From Lichenicoccus sp965213775 (GTDB taxonomy: Bacteria; Pseudomonadota; Alphaproteobacteria; Acetobacterales; Acetobacteraceae), in contig CBDCAC010000002.1 in assembly GCA_965213775.1 (NCBI GenBank), positions 496,001 to 560,000 on the forward strand: a stretch of DNA of 64,000 nucleotides. Reading direction: 5' to 3'. The position numbers and the translations under genes were made by a program. Position 1 is the first letter of the stretch, and each line of letters begins with the position of its first letter. This document shows positions 8,629 to 15,697 of this stretch, piece after piece. The notes under the pieces were generated by a model. The model had not been told where the DNA came from. It made no database searches and saw only the letters and a program-made list of their open reading frames with translations.

Positions 8629-9787
8629 GCTGGCACAGCTCCATCCGGAACTCCTCGTAGAGCAAGCGATGTCGTGCGGCGACCCGTTCCCAGCCGAAGC
8701 CGCGCGCACGCGACGGGCCGACGATGCGGGCGCGGCGTATCTGCTCCGGGTGCAGCGCCTGCAGCATCCCGCCCGCGATCGAGAGCGGGTCGGCGGGATC
8801 GATGCGTATCGCATCGCCGGGCTGCAGGTACTCGTCGAACGGCGCGCCGCGCGAGACGATCGCCGGGATGCCGCTGGCCAGCGCCTCGACCACGCACAGC
8901 CCGAAGCCCTCGTGCAGCGAAGGCAGGCAGAGCATGGCGGCGGCGCGATACAGCGCGGGCATCCGCGCATCCTCCACCACGCCGGCGATCACCACGCGGC
9001 CGGCCTGACCGCTCGCCGCCAGCTCGCGCTCGAAGGTGGCGCGGTAGCCGGCATGGTCGAGCAGCGTGGCGCCGCCGGCGATCACCAGTCGCAGGTCCGG
9101 CGGGTCGGGCGGCCGCATCAGTTCCAGGAAGCCGCGCAGCGTGCCCAGCGTGTTCTTGCGCGCCTCGATGCCGCCGACGGCGAGGATCATGCCGCCGCCT
9201 TCGGGCGGCATGGCGTCGGACGGGACGCCGTCGCCGGGCGAGAAGCGCGTGGTGTCGACGCCGTTGCCGACCCAGGCCGGGCTGCGCCCGAAGCGCTGCT
9301 CGATCTCGGCGCGGCACAGCGCGCTGACGCAGCACAGGCGCGCGGCACCACGCACCGCCTCGTCCTGCCAGGCGGCGAGGCGCGGGTTCTCGAAGCTGTC
9401 GAGGTGATGCACGGTGCGCACGAAGCCCGCGAGGCGGCCCTCCTGCACCAGGTCGCACAGGGCCAGCGCGCTGATCGAATCCTGCGCGTGCGCGACGTCG
9501 AGGCGCGGTGCCGCGGCAGAGCGCAGGAACGCCGCGATCTCCGACCGCCTGGTCGCCACCAGCCGCTCGACGTCGCGCGGGGCCTCGGTCGGGCAACCGC
9601 GGATCGAGGGGATCAGCACCGTCGGGCAGCGGGTCGGGCGGAAGAAGCGGCCGCCGGGTGGTGCCGGCGCCAGCAGCGTCGCGTGCTCGCCGGCATCGCA
9701 CAGCGCCTCGGCGAGCTGCATGGCGTGCACCACGCCGCCGCGCGGGTTCGTCGAGTGCGCGAAGATGCCGATGCGCGGCCCGCTCAT
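8621..9787 (-). CDS. MSMEG_0565-type glycosyltransferase (GT4-like) in the Nit1C operon
   Basis: A 388-residue GT-B glycosyltransferase. The N-terminal acceptor half begins with IGIFAHSTNPRGGVVHAM. The donor half starts at about residue 200 with ILAVGGIEARKN and carries the retaining GT4 signature LHEGFGLCVVEALASG, with the two Glu residues of the EX7E motif. The donor sugar and acceptor are unknown. It is not part of the minimal Nit1C set but accompanies it in several genomes as the MSMEG_0565 family. The gene overlaps both neighbours (4 bp with the AIR-synthase gene, 8 bp with the small MSMEG_0570-type gene). Confidence 0.85.
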   Translation of the reverse strand: MSGPRIGIFAHSTNPRGGVVHAMQLAEALCDAGEHATLLAPAPPGGRFFRPTRCPTVLIPSIRGCPTEAPRDVERLVATRRSEIAAFLRSAAAPRLDVAHAQDSISALALCDLVQEGRLAGFVRTVHHLDSFENPRLAAWQDEAVRGAARLCCVSALCRAEIEQRFGRSPAWVGNGVDTTRFSPGDGVPSDAMPPEGGGMILAVGGIEARKNTLGTLRGFLELMRPPDPPDLRLVIAGGATLLDHAGYRATFERELAASGQAGRVVIAGVVEDARMPALYRAAAMLCLPSLHEGFGLCVVEALASGIPAIVSRGAPFDEYLQPGDAIRIDPADPLSIAGGMLQALHPEQIRRARIVGPSRARGFGWERVAARHRLLYEEFRMELCQHA

Positions 9788-10749
9788 GCGAGGCCCCGCC
9801 CGCAGCCGATCAGCGGCGCCGTCGCCAAGTCATGCAGCAGCGCGCGTTCGCCTGCCTCGACCAGCTCGATGCGGCTGCCGTGCTCGCAGCGCCCGATCGC
9901 GGCGCACGCGACGCCGCGTTCGGTGAAGCGTTCGATCACGGCGTCGGTAGCGTCGTCGATGCAGGTCAGCAGGAAGCCGAACGAGGGAAAGGCGGTCAGC
10001 CAGCGCGCGAGGTCGGCACCCGGCGGACGCGGCACGTCGTGCGGCCGGATCGACAGGCCGATCCCGGAACATTCGGCGAGCATGATGGCGGTGCCGATCA
10101 GGCCGCCCATGCTGATATCCTTGGCCGCCGATGACAGGCCGCTCTCGGCGAGGCGCGGCAGCAGCTCGAGGTCGTCGCGCAGGCGCGACGGGTCGGCGCA
10201 CTGCGAGCTCGCGTCCCACCAGGCGAACGGCTCGCGGTAGCGGCCGCGCAGGTCGATCGCCGCCAGCAGCCGCTCGCCGGGCCTCGCGTCGAACGAGGTC
10301 AGCAGCCGGCGCGCGCGCCCGAGCACGCTGACGGCGAGCTGCTCGCCCTCGGCGCGGCTGTTGGTGTGGCCGCCGACGATCGGCACGCCGTAGGCGGCGG
10401 CGGCGGCGCGCAGCCCATCGAGCAGCGGCTGCGCGTGATCGCCGTCGCGGCTCCAGATCGCGTCGACCACGGCGAGCGGCCTGCCGCCCATCGCGGCGAT
10501 GTCGCTGAGGTTGACCATGATGCCGCAGTAGCCGGCGAAGAACGGCTCGCGGGCGACGAAGCCGGGCAGGAACCCCTCGATCGCGAGCAGCAGCCAGCCG
10601 TCGCCGTCGGGGATCGCCGCGCAGTCGTCGCCGACTCGGACCGCGTTGTCGCCGAGTCCGAGAGCCGCGATCACCGGGGCGATGTCGTGCTTGTGCTGCA
10701 GGCCGACGCCGTCTCGCAGCGCGAGTGCCAGGCCCGCGAGTTCGCTCAC
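9784..10749 (-). CDS. Sll0787-type AIR synthase-like protein (Nit1C cluster, NitF-like)
   Basis: A 321-residue ATP-dependent PurM/SelD-superfamily protein. Features are VRVGDDCAAIPDG near residue 45, VNLSDIAAMGGRP (metal/nucleotide region) and VGGHTN. The C-terminal half has the second PurM-like domain with AAKDISMGGLIGT. PurM and relatives phosphorylate an amide or formyl oxygen with ATP to drive ring closure or amination; the substrate in Nit1C is unknown. The GTG start at 10749 overlaps the GNAT stop (GTGA). An ATG far upstream in the same frame would lie inside the GNAT gene and is rejected. Confidence 0.85.
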   Translation of the reverse strand: MSELAGLALALRDGVGLQHKHDIAPVIAALGLGDNAVRVGDDCAAIPDGDGWLLLAIEGFLPGFVAREPFFAGYCGIMVNLSDIAAMGGRPLAVVDAIWSRDGDHAQPLLDGLRAAAAAYGVPIVGGHTNSRAEGEQLAVSVLGRARRLLTSFDARPGERLLAAIDLRGRYREPFAWWDASSQCADPSRLRDDLELLPRLAESGLSSAAKDISMGGLIGTAIMLAECSGIGLSIRPHDVPRPPGADLARWLTAFPSFGFLLTCIDDATDAVIERFTERGVACAAIGRCEHGSRIELVEAGERALLHDLATAPLIGCGRGLA

Positions 10750-11300
10750 GCCGCCCGTCGCGGCTGAAGCTGCGGCCGCAGGAAGCCGAGCCCGGGACGG
10801 CCATGCGGCAGGTAGTGCCGCAGCTCGGCCTGCATCAGCCGGTGCGGCCGTCCGTGCAGCGTCACCGGCTCGCGCACGGTCCAGTGCAGTCGCTCGAAGA
10901 ATCCGACGTTCTGCGCCTGCACGTGGGCGAGGAAGCGGTCGCAGCCGCGCGAGGTCGCGGTGCAGACGGCGAGCCGCACCAGCTCGGCGCCGATGCTGCC
11001 GATGCGCCGGAAATCGCCGTGCACGCCGAGCCGCGAGCCCCACCACAGCCGCGGCTGCGGCTGGTGTATGCGCACCACGCCGACGACCTGGTCTGCGGCG
11101 CCGGCGATGCAGCTGAGCGCCACGATCGGCAGTGCCTCGGCGTCGATCGCGTCGGCGTCATCGCGCTCGAAGATTCCCTGCTCGTCGCAGAAGATCTCGC
11201 GTCGCAAACGGTAGTGACCGCTTCGCTCCCACGCCTCGGCGGCCAGCTTGACGCGGAACTCGCCGGGGATGAAGGGCGCGATGCGGTCCTCGTAGAGCAT
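10746..11300 (-). CDS. MSMEG_0567/Sll0786-type GNAT N-acetyltransferase (Nit1C cluster, NitE-like)
   Basis: A 184-residue GNAT-fold protein. The beta-strand and acetyl-CoA region are recognisable in QVVGVVRIHQ and in GSIGAELVRLAVCTA, followed by FLAHVQAQNVGFFERLHW, the usual C-terminal half of GNAT enzymes. The acceptor is unknown. The ATG at 11300 follows the radical SAM stop by one base, with no intergenic space. The family name rests on the fold plus the operon context, where this gene always sits next to the AIR-synthase-like gene. Confidence 0.85.
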   Translation of the reverse strand: MLYEDRIAPFIPGEFRVKLAAEAWERSGHYRLRREIFCDEQGIFERDDADAIDAEALPIVALSCIAGAADQVVGVVRIHQPQPRLWWGSRLGVHGDFRRIGSIGAELVRLAVCTATSRGCDRFLAHVQAQNVGFFERLHWTVREPVTLHGRPHRLMQAELRHYLPHGRPGLGFLRPQLQPRRAA

Positions 11301-11301
11301 T

Positions 11302-12450
11302 TCACGCCGCCTCGTAGGCCGACAGCGACGAGCAGGCGCCGCAGCGGCTGCAGCCGGCCTTGACGTCGGCGGAGCGCAGCCGGCCGTCGCGCAGCATGCG
11401 TGCCAGCGGCACCAGCAGCTCGCGCATGAAGTCGGCCGAGGGCGGCGCGTGGCCCTCGAGCGGGGTGCCGCCGATCGGCACGAACGGCACCACGAACGGG
11501 TGCACGCCGATGCCGATCAGGATCTCGCACAGGGCGAGGATCTCGGCCACGTTGTCGCCCAGCCCGGCGAGCAGGTAGGTGCTGACCTGGCCGCGGCCGA
11601 ACACCGGCACCGCGTCGCGGAAGGCGTCGAGATAGCGTTCCACGCTGACCGTGGCCTTGCCCGGCATGATGCGCGCCCGCACCGCCTGGGTCGCGGCTTC
11701 CAGGTGCATCCCCAGGCTGTCGACGCCGGCCTGCCGGAGCCTGCCGTACCAGGCGGGGTCGCGCGGCGGCTCGCACTGCGCCTGCACCGGGAGCGCCACC
11801 GCCTGCTTGATCGCGCGCGCGCTGTCGCACAGCACGGCGGCGCCGCGGTCGACGGTGTTCGGCGTGCCGGTGGTCAGCACCATATGCTTCACCCCGTCGA
11901 GCAGCACGGCCATCCGCGCGACCTCGGCCAGCTGCGACGGGGTCTTGTGGGCGATGGTGCGTCCGGCCTGCAGCGACTGGCCGATGGCGCAGAACTGGCA
12001 CGCGGTGCGCCGGTCGGCATAGCGGATGCAGGTCTGCAGCACTGTGGTCGCCAGCACGTCCGAGCCGTGCAGCATCGCGATCTTCCAGTACGGCACGCCG
12101 TCGAAGGTCTGCAGCCCGTAGAAACGGGGCTGCTTGGGAAAGGCGATGCGGCCGACCGCGATGCCGTCGCGAAGCAGCGTGGCCGCGCCGTCATCGCCGG
12201 CGGCTGCGACGCTGAACGGCGAGCGGCGCGAGGGTGCGGTGTGGATCGGCACCATCACAGTGTGGCCGCCGATGCGGATCGCCTTGTGGTCCGAGGGTCC
12301 GGCGCCGCCGCGCCTGGAGGAGGCGCCGGTGGCGCGGGTGGTGTCCTCAGTCAGCCGCATCCCGAGCGACTGCAGCTCGGTCAGCAGGTGCTCCGGCGGC
12401 AACATCGCCGGCTCGCGGGTGAGGGGAGACATCGTCTGGGACATCCGCAT
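11302..12450 (-). CDS. MSMEG_0568-type radical SAM protein (Nit1C cluster, NitD-like)
   Basis: A 382-residue radical SAM protein. The presumed cluster cysteines are Cys141, Cys151 and Cys154, a CX9CX2C spacing (TCIRYADRRTACQFCAIG) rather than the canonical CX3CX2C. A second cysteine group at Cys367, Cys370 and Cys373 (AGCSRCGACSS) could hold an auxiliary iron-sulfur cluster. The reaction is unknown. I chose the ATG at 12450, which has a GGAG ribosome-binding site 5 nt upstream; further ATGs lie at 12444 and 12432. The start lies inside the 3' end of the nitrilase gene, an overlap of 104 bp. Confidence 0.85.
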   Translation of the reverse strand: MRMSQTMSPLTREPAMLPPEHLLTELQSLGMRLTEDTTRATGASSRRGGAGPSDHKAIRIGGHTVMVPIHTAPSRRSPFSVAAAGDDGAATLLRDGIAVGRIAFPKQPRFYGLQTFDGVPYWKIAMLHGSDVLATTVLQTCIRYADRRTACQFCAIGQSLQAGRTIAHKTPSQLAEVARMAVLLDGVKHMVLTTGTPNTVDRGAAVLCDSARAIKQAVALPVQAQCEPPRDPAWYGRLRQAGVDSLGMHLEAATQAVRARIMPGKATVSVERYLDAFRDAVPVFGRGQVSTYLLAGLGDNVAEILALCEILIGIGVHPFVVPFVPIGGTPLEGHAPPSADFMRELLVPLARMLRDGRLRSADVKAGCSRCGACSSLSAYEAA

Positions 12451-13393
12451 CAGCGCTCCGATCGAGACTCTTGACGTCGTGGCAGGTGGGCGTCTCCCGG
12501 CGGTCGTGTCGCAGCGAGAGCAGCTCCGGGCGGGCATAGTGGCCGACGCTGTCCATCATACGCTTGCGCTTGACGATCAGGGACATGTCGAGATCGGCGA
12601 CGACCATGCCCTCGCCCTCGCGCAGCGGCGCGGCCAGGTGGCTGCCGTCGGGCGAGATGATCGCCGAGCAGGTGCCGCCGCGCAGTGCCCTGTGCATCGC
12701 GGCGTCCGGCGTGATCGCGTGCAGCTGCGCGTCGGTGAGCCAGCCGGTGGCGTTGATCACGAAGCATCCCGCCTCCAGCGCGTGGTGGCGTATGGTCACC
12801 TCCATCTGGTCGGCGAAGATCTGTCCGACCATCGAGCCCGGGAACTGCGCGCAGTGGATCTCCTCGTGCTGGGTCATCAGGGCATAGCGGGCGAGGGGGT
12901 TGTAGTGCTCCCAGCAGGCCAGCGCGCCGAGACGCCCGACAGCGGAGCCGACCACGCGCAGCCCAGCACCGTCGCCCTGCCCCCAGATCATCCGCTCGTG
13001 GAAGGTGGGCGTGATCTTGCGTCGCTTGAGCAGCAGCGTGCCGTCGGCGTCGAACACGAGCTGGGTGTTGTAGAGCGAGCCGTGATCGCGCTCGTTGATG
13101 CCGAGCACGACCACGAGGCCGCCGGCGCGCGCGGCGTCGGCGACCGCATCGGTGAATGGCCCCGGCACGCTGGGCGCGTTCTGGTACAGCCGCATATGCT
13201 CCGCCCCGATGCTGGCCGGCGGATGCACGAACGAGAAGTACGGGTAGTAGGGCACGAAGGTCTCGGGGAACACCGCGATGCGCACGCCGGACTTGGCGGC
13301 CTCCGCGATGGCCGCGAGGACCTTCTCCTGGGTGCCGGTGCCGTCCTCCAGCACCGGCACCAGCTGGACCGCGGCGGCCCTGACCGAGCGCAT
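12347..13393 (-). CDS. Nit6803-type nitrilase (Nit1C cluster, NitC-like)
   Basis: A 348-residue nitrilase-superfamily enzyme that hydrolyses a nitrile to an acid plus ammonia. The catalytic triad is visible: Glu44 in VFPETFVPYYPY, Lys126 in KRRKITPT, and Cys160 in LACWEHYNPLARY. The PYYPYFSF segment is characteristic of the Nit1 group that includes Synechocystis Nit6803. The core ends near ARPELLSL (about residue 297). The last 50 residues are atypical and run into the radical SAM gene, so the true C-terminus deserves a check. Nit1C clusters have been linked to cyanide assimilation in Pseudomonas and to nitrogen starvation in cyanobacteria (recalled, not checked). Confidence 0.9.
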   Translation of the reverse strand: MRSVRAAAVQLVPVLEDGTGTQEKVLAAIAEAAKSGVRIAVFPETFVPYYPYFSFVHPPASIGAEHMRLYQNAPSVPGPFTDAVADAARAGGLVVVLGINERDHGSLYNTQLVFDADGTLLLKRRKITPTFHERMIWGQGDGAGLRVVGSAVGRLGALACWEHYNPLARYALMTQHEEIHCAQFPGSMVGQIFADQMEVTIRHHALEAGCFVINATGWLTDAQLHAITPDAAMHRALRGGTCSAIISPDGSHLAAPLREGEGMVVADLDMSLIVKRKRMMDSVGHYARPELLSLRHDRRETPTCHDVKSLDRSADADVPDDVSPHPRAGDVAAGAPADRAAVARDAAD

Positions 13394-13410
13394 GCTGCCC
13401 CCCGTCCGCG

Positions 13411-13893
13411 TCAGACCGTCCAGCTATCGATGATGACGGCGTTGTCGCGCTTGTGCAGCAGCATGCAGTCGAGCACGTCGAGCGGGTTGATCGGGCGGAT
13501 GCCCTCCATCAGCGACGGCTCGCCATGTCCGTAGAGTGCCTGCAGCGAGAACCGGCAGGCATAGACCTTGCCGCCCTCATCCATGAACTTCTTGATCTGG
13601 TTGTTGAAGTTCTGGTGCCCCGGAAACGCCTCGTCGCCCAGGCGGGGGAACCCGCGCAGCACGCCGAGCGTCACACCCGGTCCGTAGAGCAGGATCGAGG
13701 TCTCGTATCCCTTGCGCTGCAGCCGGGTGGCCTGCAGCAGGTTGACCAGGCCGATGGAGCCCTCGAAGGCGACGGTGTGGAAGGTGACGAGCGCCTTCTG
13801 CCCAGGCTCTGCCTTGACATCCTCAAACACCTTCTCCTCGTAATCGACGAGGGCGTCGCCGATGGCATGACGTTTCGCTTCGACTGCCGGCAT
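13411..13893 (-). CDS. MSMEG_0572/Sll0783-type nitrogen starvation protein (Nit1C cluster, NitB-like)
   Basis: A 160-residue DsrE/YchN-like small protein, first in the operon. The pattern KALVTFHTVAFEGSIGLVNLL followed by GYETSILLYGPGV, and GGKVYACRFSL, fits the DsrE-like fold seen in Sll0783 relatives. The ATG at 13893 has a GGAGG ribosome-binding site; an in-frame ATG 57 bp upstream overlaps the sigma-54 promoter and is rejected. The start is about 27 bp downstream of the predicted transcription start. In Synechocystis, Sll0783 is needed for polyhydroxybutyrate accumulation under nitrogen limitation (from memory). Confidence 0.85.
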   Translation of the reverse strand: MPAVEAKRHAIGDALVDYEEKVFEDVKAEPGQKALVTFHTVAFEGSIGLVNLLQATRLQRKGYETSILLYGPGVTLGVLRGFPRLGDEAFPGHQNFNNQIKKFMDEGGKVYACRFSLQALYGHGEPSLMEGIRPINPLDVLDCMLLHKRDNAVIIDSWTV

Positions 13894-13930
13894 CTTGCTT
13901 TCCTCCCTGGCTGTGCAGCGGTTTTGACTG

Positions 13931-13946
13931 AGCAAGCGATGTGCCA
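13931..13946 (-). promoter_or_regulatory. Sigma-54 (-24/-12) promoter of the Nit1C operon
   Basis: Read on the reverse strand the sequence is TGGCACATCGCTTGCT, a TGGCAC-N5-TTGC match with every core base of the -24 and -12 elements present. The start point would be near 13920, leaving a 27-nt leader that holds the GGAGG site of the first gene. A sigma-54 promoter implies control by an ATP-hydrolysing enhancer-binding protein and fits nitrogen regulation. No such activator gene lies in this window. Confidence 0.85.
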
Positions 13947-13964
13947 CCAACCAAGACGCCGATC

Positions 13965-14036
13965 ATCCCGACGATCCACCGGTTCAGCGACGGGCTCTTG
14001 CCGACACCTACCGACAATCAAGGGAATCGTCGGGAT
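13965..14036. promoter_or_regulatory. 11-bp inverted repeat upstream of the sigma-54 promoter (candidate enhancer)
   Basis: Arms ATCCCGACGAT (13965-13975) and ATCGTCGGGAT (14026-14036) are perfect complements separated by 50 bp. They start 19 bp upstream of the -24 box, the region where activators of sigma-54 promoters bind. It does not match the NtrC consensus that I know. The role is inference from position and symmetry. Beyond it, 14041-14190 shows nothing I recognise. Confidence 0.4.
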
Positions 14037-14192
14037 CGTCGTGCGGACCAGGCCGCATCTGCCTGTCGGAGCGGCACGCGGCCGCCGTCTCCGCAGCATA
14101 TGCACAGGAGATGCTCAGGGTCGCGCGGACAGGGCGGGTGCCGGCGGTCGATCGGCGTGTCATACCAACGGCCTGAAAGAATGACCGTCAGG

Positions 14193-14307
14193 AGGCAAGG
14201 CTGGGCTCTGCCCGGACCCGCCAAAGGCCTGGGCCTTTGGAAACCAATCTAAGATAATCGGATTCTCAAGGCGTCGCCTTGAGCGGGTCCAGGGCAGAGC
14301 CCTGGCG
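14193..14307. repeat. Intergenic four-hairpin repeat, copy 3 (diverged)
   Basis: A rearranged or diverged member of the family. It keeps an outer GGGCTCTGCCC hairpin, AAAGGCCTGGGCCTTT, CAAGGCGTCGCCTTG and a final CCAGGGCAGAGCCCTGG hairpin with the GGGTCC linker. It sits between the Nit1C promoter region and the guanine deaminase gene, just before the latter's ribosome-binding site. Confidence 0.75.
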
Positions 14308-14356
14308 CACGGGTCGCATGCGCCGGTACCCGCAGCACCCTGCAGGAGCACGCACC

Positions 14357-15682
14357 GTGCCGATGACCATCCGCGGCCGCATCATGCACGCACTCGCGCC
14401 GGACGCGCTCGACCTGCACGACGACGCGGTGCTGGTGGTGGATGGGCACGGCGCCATCCAGGCGCTGCATCCCGCCGGCTCCGCGCCCCACCACGCGGCG
14501 CTGCGTGACGCCGAGCAGGGCCGCGTCCTGCTGTCGCTGCGGCCCGGCCAGGTCCTGTTGCCGGGCCTGGTCGATCTGCACGTGCACGCGCCGCAATGGC
14601 CGCAGGCCGGGAGCGCGATGCACCTGCCGCTCGAGGCCTGGCTGCGCGAGCGCACCTTCCCGCTCGAGAGCCGCTACGCCGATCTGCGATACGCGAGCGG
14701 CGTCTACGAGGACCTGGTCGCCTGCCTGCTCGCCAACGGCACCACGACGGCGGCGTATTTCGCGACCATCCACGAGCCGGCGAGCCTGGAGCTGGCGCGG
14801 ATCTGCCTGCGCCGCGGCCAGCGCGCCGGCATCGGCCGGGTGGCGATGGACGATCCGGCGCAGTGCCCCGACAGCTATCGCGACGCCTCCGCGGCGGCAG
14901 CGATCGAGGCCACCCGACGCTTCATCGCCGCGGTGCGCGCCCTGCCGGGCAATCGCGGCCTGGTGCGGCCGATGGTCACGCCCCGCTTCGTCCCGTCCTG
15001 CACCGACGCCCTGCTGCGCGGCCTCGGCGAGCTGGCGGCCGAGTGCGACTGCGCGGTGCAGACGCACTGCTCGGAGAGCGCCTGGCAGCACCGCTTCGTG
15101 CTGGACCGGATGGGTCGCTCGGACACGGCGAGCCTCGACGGCTTCGGACTGCTGCGCCGCGGCAGCGTGCTGGCGCACGGCACGTTCATCGACGACGCGG
15201 ACATGCGGCTGATCGCCGAGCGCGGCGCCGCGGTCGCGCACTGCCCGATCTCCAATGCGTTCTTCTCCGAGGCGATCTTCCCGCTGCGCCGTTGCCTGGA
15301 GGGCGGCGTCCATGTCGGGCTCGGCACCGACATCGCCGGCGGCAGCAGCCCGCAGCTGCTGGACAACGCGCGCCAGGCGATGATCGTCTCCCGCCTGCGC
15401 GAGCGCGATGCCGGCACGGCGGAGAGAATCGATTTCCGCGCCGCGTTCTGGCTGGCGACCGCCGGCGGCGGCCAGGCGCTCGACCTGCCGGTCGGGCAGT
15501 TCCGTCCCGGCTACCGGTTCGACGCGATCCTGATCGATGCCGGGCGGCCCGGCTGCAACCTCCGTCTGTGGCCCGGCGACACGCTCGAGGACACGCTGGA
15601 AAAGATCGTCAGCGGCGCCGGCCGCGCCGAGATCTCCAAGGTCTGGGTCGAGGGACGACTGGTGCACGACGCCGCGGCGTGA
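14357..15682 (+). CDS. guaD: Guanine deaminase
   Basis: A 441-residue amidohydrolase that converts guanine to xanthine and ammonia. The metal motif HVHAPQW, the guanine deaminase signature LPLEAWLRERTFPLE, the HCSES segment, the later metal His in LAHGTFIDD and the Asp in GLGTDIAGGSS are all present. The GTG at 14357 is preferred over the ATG at 14363 because an AGGAG site lies 8 nt upstream of it. The gene is divergent from the Nit1C operon. Both release or recycle nitrogen, so shared control by nitrogen supply is possible, but no sigma-54 site was seen on this strand. Confidence 0.9.
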   Translation: MPMTIRGRIMHALAPDALDLHDDAVLVVDGHGAIQALHPAGSAPHHAALRDAEQGRVLLSLRPGQVLLPGLVDLHVHAPQWPQAGSAMHLPLEAWLRERTFPLESRYADLRYASGVYEDLVACLLANGTTTAAYFATIHEPASLELARICLRRGQRAGIGRVAMDDPAQCPDSYRDASAAAAIEATRRFIAAVRALPGNRGLVRPMVTPRFVPSCTDALLRGLGELAAECDCAVQTHCSESAWQHRFVLDRMGRSDTASLDGFGLLRRGSVLAHGTFIDDADMRLIAERGAAVAHCPISNAFFSEAIFPLRRCLEGGVHVGLGTDIAGGSSPQLLDNARQAMIVSRLRERDAGTAERIDFRAAFWLATAGGGQALDLPVGQFRPGYRFDAILIDAGRPGCNLRLWPGDTLEDTLEKIVSGAGRAEISKVWVEGRLVHDAAA

Positions 15683-15697
15683 GGCGTCGCGCCTGCC

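Noticed and set aside
13894..14190. NtrC-type enhancer upstream of the sigma-54 promoter
   Set aside because: I looked for GCAC-N-rich dyads matching the NtrC consensus and found none convincing; only an unrelated 11-bp inverted repeat is present.
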